A stretch of DNA of 5,074 bases, from assembly GCA_015232935.1 (NCBI GenBank), contig JADFYT010000185.1, positions 1 through 5,074 of the forward strand, given 5' to 3'. This stretch comes from Desulfamplus sp. Its GTDB lineage: Bacteria; Desulfobacterota; Desulfobacteria; Desulfobacterales; Desulfobacteraceae. Numbering within the stretch: the first letter of the stretch is position 1; each line of letters starts with the position of its first letter. Both the position numbers and the translations under genes were made by a program. Under the pieces are notes generated by a model. That model did not search any database. It was given only the letters and a program-made list of their open reading frames with translations, and was not told where the DNA came from. This document shows positions 1-5,061 of this stretch, one piece after another.

Positions 1-51
1 GTCGGGTGAAAAACCTCTCGCAAGATTGAATAATCTTAAGAACTACCCGAC
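1..51. repeat. Nested inverted repeat at the window edge
   Basis: GTCGGGT (1-7) is the exact reverse complement of ACCCGAC (45-51). Inside it AAGATT (22-27) pairs with AATCTT (32-37) around a GAAT loop. The result would be a two-level stem with an unpaired segment of about 13 bases on one side and 7 on the other. No T-run follows, so it is not a standard intrinsic terminator. The order of the arms is the reverse of an integron attC site. It may be an RNA structure, an operator, or the end of an element lying to the left. The window begins at the first arm, so the outer limit cannot be judged. Confidence 0.35.
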
Positions 52-238
52 ACTTTAAACTTGAAGAAGCAGTAGTGCTATGTTGACTTTACAGCCTCCT
101 GATTCTAATTGCTGCCGGAGCGTAATCGTTTGCCGTAAATAAAGCATAGTTTTCGTGAAAATTAAAGCCAAAATTTTTTTTCAGGCATCTAATGTCGCGG
201 CTCAATCTCAAGGCCATAAAACAAAGAGATCAAGACCG

Positions 239-268
239 TTGACTTTTAGGACTTTTTTTGACTATTAT
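239..268 (+). promoter_or_regulatory. Probable sigma70-type promoter of the operon
   Basis: TTGACT at 239-244 matches five of six bases of the -35 consensus. TATTAT at 263-268 matches five of six bases of the -10 consensus. The spacer is 18 bases, predicting a transcription start near 275. It is the best -35/-10 pair I found between the window start and the first gene. GACT recurs at 241, 250 and 260, close to one helical turn apart, so a regulator could bind across the promoter; that part is inference. Confidence 0.5.
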
Positions 269-400
269 CGTTCCAAATTATTATGATTCAAGATGCCCCA
301 CTCTAAAAAAAAGGTGGTCTCCAAAAAACGGCCATGCCAGTTTGATTCAGAAGAGTCTTGTAAACGCCCTGTTTAGATTTGGGCAATCAGTATGGAAAAT

Positions 401-405
401 GGTGA
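401..405 (+). promoter_or_regulatory. Ribosome binding site deciding the GTG start
   Basis: GGTGA lies six bases upstream of the GTG at 412. It matches the extended anti-Shine-Dalgarno complement (AAGGAGGTGATC). An in-frame TGA at 403-405 excludes any earlier start. Starting here also keeps the first cysteine pair of the zinc ribbon. Confidence 0.5.
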
Positions 406-411
406 AAACAA

Positions 412-2091
412 GTGAAACACAGATGTTTGATATGCAGACACAGTGTCAATGACTCTGCGGAGTCTTCAGACAGTGATGGCGATCAAAGGTACTATTGCCC
501 CTGTTGCGGAATTGTGGCTCTTTTACGGGAGGCCGCAGAGTATATCTCGACAGATGGTTCTGTTTCCCGAAAGGACAAATCTGTAATAAGTATCTGCTTG
601 AGGCTCAATTTTGAGAGAAAGATGGAACGTGACCTGCACGAAAAAAGGGAATACAGGTTGCATTCAGACCATTTGCAGGAAGCTGCATCTGCTGAAGAAT
701 CACCGGCTGTTCATGACAGCAAGGCAATTGCCAGGATGCTTGCTGCTGAGAAACTTCTGAACGTTGACAGGATAAAAGAGATTGCGGCCGCCTATAAGCC
801 CCTGGATCCCCTGGGCAAAATCGAGCACTTTCTTGTTATTGCGGGCAAGAGAATAAAATCTCCGGGAGAGTTTGTCAAAATCAGTATTGATACAGAATAC
901 CCTCTGTTCCAATGTCATTCATCCTATGAGCTTGCTTCGATGATTGCCTTTTTACACAAGGAAGATCTGCTTGATATCAAAAGAAGCGACCGGAATCTGA
1001 ATGTCATGGATGGTTTAAAGAGGGTCAGAGGTGATTTCCGGTCTGTTAAAGGAGGTTCTCAATCTGTTAACGGTGGCTCTCAGGCTGTTAAAGGAGGTTC
1101 TCAGGCTTTCAGAGGCAATCAGGGTGATGTAAATGATCTGGTCAGGCTGTCTTGTGAAGAGTGCTTTGTAATGTTGACCACAAAGGGGTTGCACAAGCTC
1201 AAGGAGCTTGCAGGAAATGATAACAGCGATCTTCTTGTGCAAGAAGCCATGGCTCTTGCCAGCAAGTCAAAGGCTGAAAAAAAAGAGGCTCTTGGGATGG
1301 CGGAAATCGCGGCCCGGGAGAGAGACAGGGCACTGTCAGAGCTTGAAGACGCAAGGATTCTGATGAGGAACGCCGTTATGGAGAAAAACGCCGCTCTTGA
1401 AAAGGCACAAAAAGCTGATCAGGAGAAAAACAGAGCGTTGGAGCAGGTTGAAAAATACAAATCCGTTATTGAGAAAACCACCTCTGTTTCAGAGCTTACT
1501 CTTGGCAGGCTCAAAAACGAGGAGAAGGCGAAGGAGAAGGCTTTTGCAGAGATTGAGAAACTCAAACAGAACATTAAAAAACTTGAATCTGAAAAAAAGG
1601 ATTCATTGAAAAAACTCCATGACGCTTCAAATATAAGAGATATGTCTCGAAAAGATCTCCAGATGGCCGTGCTTGAAAAAAACAGGGTCATTGATGAGAT
1701 GTGCCTGGCGGTTGAAGAGAAAAAAGTCGCACTTGTAATCGCTGAAAAATCAAAACAGGAAAAGGAGCTGGCTTTGGGCAGAGTGAACAGAGCTCTTGAT
1801 GCTCTTGAAAAAGAGAGAACAGAAAAAAACAGGGCAATCAAATCTATGGAAAAGGCTTTGAAATCCCGGGAGCAGGCCATAGCCAGATCAAAAGAGGCCA
1901 AGAAAATCGCTGACAACGCACTTCTGGCAGTGAAAAAGGCGGAAGATGAAAAAAAAGCGGCTCAAGCAGCTTCAAGAAGGGCAATGGGAAAGGCGATGGA
2001 CGCACAGTACGAGATGGAGAAAGCCTTGAGATCGTTGCAGGAGGCGGAAGATGAAAAACGGGATGCCCTCAGGTTTGCTTATGGCACATGA
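412..2091 (+). CDS. Zinc-ribbon / winged-helix protein with long 14-residue-repeat coiled coil
   Basis: I do not recognise this 559-residue protein as a named family. Starting at GTG 412, residues 5-32 form a zinc-ribbon pattern: C5-x2-C8, then C29-P-C-C32-G, so C5, C8, C29 and C32 would bind zinc. Residues about 131-265 look like a winged-helix region: a helical start, a 'SPGEFV...DTEYPLF' segment, a helix ending in 'FLHKEDLLDI', and a closing 'FVMLTTKGLHKLKEL' resembling the 'LTpkGw' end of many bacterial winged-helix modules. A 7-residue tandem repeat (211-237) sits in what would be the wing. From about 280 to the end is a continuous Glu/Lys/Ala-rich coiled coil. There is no signal peptide or membrane segment, so it should be cytosolic. 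The AAA+ gene follows after a two-codon gap in the same frame, so it is probably a partner, adaptor or scaffold for that ATPase (inference). The coding call is firm; the winged helix is a pattern judgement. Confidence 0.9.
   Translation: MKHRCLICRHSVNDSAESSDSDGDQRYYCPCCGIVALLREAAEYISTDGSVSRKDKSVISICLRLNFERKMERDLHEKREYRLHSDHLQEAASAEESPAVHDSKAIARMLAAEKLLNVDRIKEIAAAYKPLDPLGKIEHFLVIAGKRIKSPGEFVKISIDTEYPLFQCHSSYELASMIAFLHKEDLLDIKRSDRNLNVMDGLKRVRGDFRSVKGGSQSVNGGSQAVKGGSQAFRGNQGDVNDLVRLSCEECFVMLTTKGLHKLKELAGNDNSDLLVQEAMALASKSKAEKKEALGMAEIAARERDRALSELEDARILMRNAVMEKNAALEKAQKADQEKNRALEQVEKYKSVIEKTTSVSELTLGRLKNEEKAKEKAFAEIEKLKQNIKKLESEKKDSLKKLHDASNIRDMSRKDLQMAVLEKNRVIDEMCLAVEEKKVALVIAEKSKQEKELALGRVNRALDALEKERTEKNRAIKSMEKALKSREQAIARSKEAKKIADNALLAVKKAEDEKKAAQAASRRAMGKAMDAQYEMEKALRSLQEAEDEKRDALRFAYGT
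1042..1122 (+). repeat. In-frame 21-bp tandem repeat in gene 1
   Basis: Three 21-bp units (1042-1062, 1063-1083, 1084-1104) plus a degenerate 18-bp fourth encode SVKGGSQ, SVNGGSQ, AVKGGSQ and AFRGNQ (residues 211-237). Units 1 and 3 differ at only two of 21 bases, pointing to recent duplication. The Gly/Ser/Gln content suggests a flexible loop. Units 1 and 3 each contain AAAGGAGGT, a perfect Shine-Dalgarno-like string, but no start codon sits at a usable distance, so this is probably incidental. Confidence 0.85.
1276..2088 (+). repeat. Array of 14-residue coiled-coil repeats in gene 1
   Basis: Residues 289-559 are built from units of two heptads with the rough pattern E-K-(N/K/R)-x-A-(L/I)-x-x-(A/V)-E-K-x-K-x. 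Repeat-start residues fall at 289, 303, 324, 338, 380, 394, 422, 436, 450, 471, 485, 499, 513, 534 and 548. All gaps are multiples of 7, mostly 14, so the heptad phase is unbroken for about 270 residues. The middle (about 350-420) is the most diverged part. At DNA level GAAAAAAAC recurs at 1675 and 1822, both encoding E-K-N. Confidence 0.85.
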
Positions 2092-2097
2092 TTTATG
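2089..2097 (+). promoter_or_regulatory. Stop-TTT-start junction, likely translational coupling
   Basis: Gene 1 ends in TGA (2089-2091), followed by TTT and the ATG of gene 2 (2095-2097), all in one reading frame. The 5-12 bases upstream of the ATG contain no Shine-Dalgarno sequence. Gene 2 is therefore probably translated by ribosomes that terminate and reinitiate, tying its output to gene 1. Readthrough of this single stop would give a fusion of about 1150 residues. Confidence 0.6.
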
Positions 2098-3873
2098 AAA
2101 GAGCTGTCTGTTGAAATAGGCGAGGTTTTTACCAGGATAAGTCAGATGGTTACTCAAAAAGAACTGAATTTAAACGAGATCGGTAAAATGGATTGTCTTC
2201 ATGAAAGTGCGGTCTGGTTTTCAAGAGAAGCTGTTCTGGATTTAAGAAAACAGGCGGGAAATAATCCTGTCACCCCCTTGATTGTCCAGAAAATTCTAAA
2301 TAGTGTCTCGAATCGTTCTCAGGCAATGGAAAGGTTTTCAGGCAAAACTGAAAATGCCAGGCTGTACAAGACAGCAAGCGAGATATTGCTGAACGGGCAG
2401 GGGCGTGTATGCTTTTCAAACGGAGAGTGGAGATTGTCGGAATCAAAATCAACACAATCTGATAAGTACCAGATCTTGTCAGACCAGGAAATAACCTTTG
2501 CTGATCAGGACAGAATCCTGCCGGACAAGGCATACGACAAAGCAAACTCAAACAATTCATATGATAGTGCTGTCAAGATTCCAGCGGATGTTTTTTCCAG
2601 CAAATTGAATATGAAAGCAGATATGGCACAGAGCATGCCTCTGTCCATTGTAAAGTACAACGACCCTATGGAAGAGATGGATCAGCTTATCGCCCAGGTG
2701 GTTGCAAGTGGAAAAATACCCGTTCTCTGGAGCAAGGCAAGAGGGCTTATACTAAAAAACCTGTCAAAACAATATTCCCTTTTCTCGGATGTCAACACTG
2801 CAAAAACAGCGGATCCCAAAGAGATCATAAGGTTTATCATAAGCAGACCCCAAGGCCGGATCGCTTACATTCTGGAGGATTTCCACCATTATATAGGCGA
2901 GAAGGATGCTGTCAATCCGGCTGTAGGTGAAATCCGTTCACTCATAAAGGATTTGAACCGTACTCTTGCCCAGAGGGAAGATCGGGTATATCTGTTTGTG
3001 CCGGCATCCTATGATATGCCGCCTGAACTCGCTCTTTTTTTTGCACAGCCGCCAAAACGCCCCAAAAATGTTGATGGCTATCTTGACAGATATGGTCAGC
3101 TCATGACAGATGCGGCCTATCTGAGGGGAACAAAGCCATTGGTTGGAGCTTCAACTACCATTGATCGTCTCATTCAGGTTCTGACCCAGATGGAGACCAA
3201 CAATCCTCTGCTTGTTGGCTATCCAGGTGTGGGAAAGACTGCTGTGGTAGAGGGGCTTGCCATGTCCATTGCAAGCGGGGCAGTTTCTGGCAAACTTGAA
3301 GGAAAAATGCTTTACGCACTCTCTCTTAACAGTCTGGTTGCAGGAACAAAGTATCGAGGAGATTTGGAAATCCGGCTTCAGGGCTTGATGGATGAGGTTA
3401 TAACGAAGCGGGATAGAATAATCATATTTATTGACGAGATTCACACGCTGCTTGATGCGGGCTCCACTGAAGGGTCAGTGAGTGCCGGAGAGTTTTTCAA
3501 GCCTCTTCTTGCAAGAGGGGATTTTCCCTGTATAGGAGCCACAACCTTTGAAGGGGCGGACTCGTTTGCAAAAGATCCTGCATTTGCAAGAAGATTCAAA
3601 AAGATTGTGCTTCATGAGCCTCATATGGACGAGGCCATTGCGATATTAAGAGGCATAGCACCAAGTTTTGAGAGGCATCACGGCGTTTCCATTGATGACG
3701 GGGCACTTGTTGCAGCGGTCAGATCAAGTTCCAGTTATCTGCCTTGTGAACATCTGCCAGGCAAGGCAATATCCCTTATTGACGGAGCTGCCGCTTACTG
3801 CAATATGAGAAAGAGAGAAAGGGTCAGCAAAGAGGATGTTAGAATGGAGATTGAAAGGCTCAAGATTGCCTGA
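2095..3873 (+). CDS. D1-only Clp-like AAA+ ATPase with Ycf46-like N-terminal region
   Basis: This 592-residue cytosolic AAA+ protein carries one ClpA/ClpB-type D1 module at about 345-592. Visible motifs are Walker A GYPGVGKT (375-382, K381), pore loop KYRG (419-422, Y420), Walker B IIFIDE (443-448, D447/E448), sensor 1 region GATT (481-484), arginine fingers R499/R500 in 'DPAFARRF', and the Clp lid 'HHGVSIDDGALV' through 'LPGKAISLIDGAAA' (554-567). It should form an ATP-driven ring that pulls on proteins. It stops where D2 would begin, with no D2, no coiled-coil middle domain and no ClpP-docking loop, and there is no Clp_N repeat domain in front. Residues about 1-118 are unrecognised; 118-180 is a polar linker with 7-residue repeats. 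Residues about 183-345 ('NDPMEEMD', 'DPKEIIRFI', 'YILEDFHHYI', 'YDMPPEL') lack a P-loop and resemble the degenerate N-terminal domain of Ycf46-type AAA proteins, from memory. The lid departs from the usual 'LPDKAIDLIDEA' at three acidic positions. The gene is coupled to the coiled-coil gene upstream, its likely partner. Confidence 0.93.
   Translation: MKELSVEIGEVFTRISQMVTQKELNLNEIGKMDCLHESAVWFSREAVLDLRKQAGNNPVTPLIVQKILNSVSNRSQAMERFSGKTENARLYKTASEILLNGQGRVCFSNGEWRLSESKSTQSDKYQILSDQEITFADQDRILPDKAYDKANSNNSYDSAVKIPADVFSSKLNMKADMAQSMPLSIVKYNDPMEEMDQLIAQVVASGKIPVLWSKARGLILKNLSKQYSLFSDVNTAKTADPKEIIRFIISRPQGRIAYILEDFHHYIGEKDAVNPAVGEIRSLIKDLNRTLAQREDRVYLFVPASYDMPPELALFFAQPPKRPKNVDGYLDRYGQLMTDAAYLRGTKPLVGASTTIDRLIQVLTQMETNNPLLVGYPGVGKTAVVEGLAMSIASGAVSGKLEGKMLYALSLNSLVAGTKYRGDLEIRLQGLMDEVITKRDRIIIFIDEIHTLLDAGSTEGSVSAGEFFKPLLARGDFPCIGATTFEGADSFAKDPAFARRFKKIVLHEPHMDEAIAILRGIAPSFERHHGVSIDDGALVAAVRSSSSYLPCEHLPGKAISLIDGAAAYCNMRKRERVSKEDVRMEIERLKIA
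2470..2532 (+). repeat. Diverged 21-bp tandem repeat in the AAA+ linker
   Basis: Three consecutive 7-residue units, QILSDQE (126-132), ITFADQD (133-139) and RILPDKA (140-146), share a hydrophobic-x-hydrophobic-x-Asp-(Gln/Lys) pattern. They lie in the polar linker between the unrecognised N-terminus and the Ycf46-like segment. The DNA copies are diverged, so this expansion is older or weaker than the one in gene 1. Confidence 0.5.
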
Positions 3874-4020
3874 ACAGCTCTCCTTGATATGGATCTCCGG
3901 AAAAGTCTTTTGGTGAGATAATCCTTTTGCCAGGGGTCTCAGGCAGCATTTCCACCAATTTGATTGTCTGGAAAAACTATAGATATGCCGTCCTGGAATT
4001 TATGGGGATAATATAGGGAA
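3874..4020. other. Gap between the AAA+ gene and the kinase gene
   Basis: This 147-base spacer holds no gene. I found no strong terminator: TGCC/GGCA around a 10-base loop (about 3928-3945) and an ATCTC/GAGAT pairing (about 3893-3918) are short and have no T-run after them. A weak -35-like TTGATT (3960-3965) has no good -10 partner at the right distance. The kinase could be read through from the operon or have its own weak promoter; the sequence does not decide. Confidence 0.5.
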
Positions 4021-5061
4021 ATGAGAAAGAATAAAAAAAATATGGGACATCTTGTCTTACAGCGTAAAGATGCCATAAATGGGGGGGCGGTGGGCTCTCA
4101 TGCACACGCATCTTATGCGAATGATCTTTATATATATCAACGCAAGCTCCAGGAGCAGATTGATGAAAACCTGAAACTGAGGGCTGATCTGGAAAACTCT
4201 GAAAAAGAGCGTCACGCATTATCTTCAAAGCTTATTACAGCCTATGAGATCGAAAGGAAAAGGATAGCTTTTGAACTTCATGATGTTCTTGGAAAATCAC
4301 TCACCGCTATCAAGTTTTCGGTTGAGAATACGCTGCTTACCATGAACAAATGGGGTAACAGCAAAAGCTGCGATCAACTTGAAAATGTTGTATCTATAAT
4401 ACAGGAGACCATTAAGGAGACCCGTGAGATCACCAAGAATCTTTGGCCCCCCGTGCTGGATGATCTGGGTATTCTGGCAACTATATCATGGTATTCAAGA
4501 GAGTTTGAAAAGATATACCCCTGGGTATTTGTAAACCTTGATATAGATATTGAGGAGAGTCAGATAGCCGACTGTATCAAGATAGTTATTTTCAGGATTA
4601 TGCAGGAGGCCATGACCAACTCCATCAAGCACAGTGGATGTTGCAGTATCAGGATCACCCTTGAAAAAATCAACCATGCTGACCGGATATCTGGTGGATA
4701 CACGGATCATGCTGACCGGATAATTTCCGGAAAAGATAGTCAGGCTGATCCTGTCTCTGAAGAATCACAATCCGGTAAACATTATGTTGAACCTGCTGAT
4801 ATTAAAAATAATGGCGGCGGAATAAGGCTTGAGATTGCAGATAATGGAAAGGGTTTCACGCCCCCACCCCACCCACACGCGTCACGCCACGAAAATGCTG
4901 GCAACCTCAATGAAAAGCCTCCAAAGATAGCTGGATTGGGGCTTTTGAGCATGAAAGAGCGGTGTGCTCTTTCGGGCGGTTTTTTTGAGATTAGATCAGC
5001 ATGTGGTTCCGGCACAACCATTGCTGCTTTCTGGCCGGAAAATAAACATGCTCAAGAATAA
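4021..5061 (+). CDS. Cytosolic histidine kinase, HisKA_3 / HATPase_c (NarL/DegS type), without a sensor domain
   Basis: This 346-residue sensor kinase would autophosphorylate on histidine and pass the phosphate to a NarL/FixJ-type response regulator, probably encoded just beyond the window. Residues about 36-75 form a short coiled coil. The HisKA_3 box 'ERKRIAFELHD' places the phospho-accepting histidine at H87, followed by D88. The conserved 'LWPPVLDDLGI' follows at about 141-151. The ATPase domain shows an N-box (E196, N200, K203, H204), a G1 box 'DNGKGF' (D274, G276, G278) and a G2 box 'GLGL' (305-308). No membrane segment, PAS, GAF or HAMP domain is present, so the signal must come through the N-terminus or a partner. 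Two oddities are an insertion of about 50 residues (about 215-266) with 11-residue repeats between N-box and G1, and a Pro/His-rich insertion (about 281-300) in the ATP lid. A TAA at 4009-4011 blocks earlier starts; GGG at 4016-4018 is very close to the ATG, and M8 (ATG 4042) is an alternative start. Confidence 0.92.
   Translation: MRKNKKNMGHLVLQRKDAINGGAVGSHAHASYANDLYIYQRKLQEQIDENLKLRADLENSEKERHALSSKLITAYEIERKRIAFELHDVLGKSLTAIKFSVENTLLTMNKWGNSKSCDQLENVVSIIQETIKETREITKNLWPPVLDDLGILATISWYSREFEKIYPWVFVNLDIDIEESQIADCIKIVIFRIMQEAMTNSIKHSGCCSIRITLEKINHADRISGGYTDHADRIISGKDSQADPVSEESQSGKHYVEPADIKNNGGGIRLEIADNGKGFTPPPHPHASRHENAGNLNEKPPKIAGLGLLSMKERCALSGGFFEIRSACGSGTTIAAFWPENKHAQE
4081..4087 (+). other. 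G7 homopolymer early in the kinase gene
   Basis: Seven consecutive G lie at codons 21-23 of the kinase gene, 48 bases downstream of an A8 run (4033-4040). Losing one G would move translation to a stop at 4172-4174 and gaining one to a stop at 4122-4124, both before the histidine codon at 4279-4281. Slippage here could switch the kinase off. It may equally be an ordinary short tract or a place where assemblies go wrong. Confidence 0.5.
4675..4773 (+). repeat. In-frame 33-bp tandem repeat in the kinase ATPase domain
   Basis: Three 33-bp units start at 4675, 4708 and 4741. The first two share the exact 15-mer CATGCTGACCGGATA and encode HADRISGGYTD (219-229) and HADRIISGKDS (230-240). The third is diverged and begins QADPV (241-245). 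They form the core of the insertion between the N-box and the G1 box. Confidence 0.8.

Larger units (their letters stand above)
1..411. other. Non-coding lead region upstream of the operon
   Basis: This AT-rich stretch holds no convincing gene on either strand. From left to right it contains the nested inverted repeat (1-51), a TTGACTTT at 83-90, a T8 run at 174-181 preceded only by a weak A/T stem (AGTTTT/AAAATT around CGTG, about 150-165), a second TTGACTTT at 239-246 that forms the -35 box of the best promoter, an A8 run at 305-312, and a small GCCC/GGGC stem (366-369 with 381-384) just before the ribosome binding site of the first gene. If transcription starts near 275, the first gene has a 5' leader of about 135 bases. 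Confidence 0.6.

Noticed and set aside
1..51. Integron attC site
   Set aside because: attC reads RYYYAAC...GTTRRRY; here the arms are in the opposite order and lack the conserved AAC/GTT.
83..111. A second promoter, TTGACT (83-88) with TAATTG (106-111)
   Set aside because: The -10 match is poor, and the promoter at 239-268 is better and closer to the first gene.
150..181. Intrinsic terminator formed by the T8 run
   Set aside because: The only nearby stem is a six-pair A/T-rich one including a wobble, and it is separated from the T-run by more than ten bases.
258..452. A possible 64-residue TTG-start gene with AGGA six bases upstream, overlapping the start of gene 1
   Set aside because: It begins inside the best promoter, before the predicted transcription start, overlaps gene 1 by 41 bases in another frame, and its protein shows no recognisable domain.
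1675..1830. A-AAA-AAC slippery heptamers at 1676-1682 and 1823-1829 in the correct phase for -1 frameshifting
   Set aside because: They follow directly from repeated E-K-N codons in the coiled coil, and no downstream stimulator or useful alternative frame is evident.
1419..1916. A 165-residue minus-strand open frame rich in Phe, Ser and Ala
   Set aside because: It is the antisense image of the Lys/Glu/Ala coiled coil: AAA/GAA codons read backwards give TTT/TTC, which explains both its length and its composition.
2089..2091. TGA as a selenocysteine codon
   Set aside because: No bacterial SECIS-like hairpin is visible just downstream, and an ATG follows two codons later, which fits ordinary termination and restart.
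2082..2096. TGGCAC before gene 2 as a sigma54 -24 element
   Set aside because: The -12 position lacks the required GC, and the match lies inside the last codons of gene 1.
4081..4094. G-quadruplex in the G-rich stretch of the kinase gene
   Set aside because: The G7, GG and GGG runs do not give four separate runs of three G; the C-rich run at about 4860-4878 has only three strong runs on the other strand.
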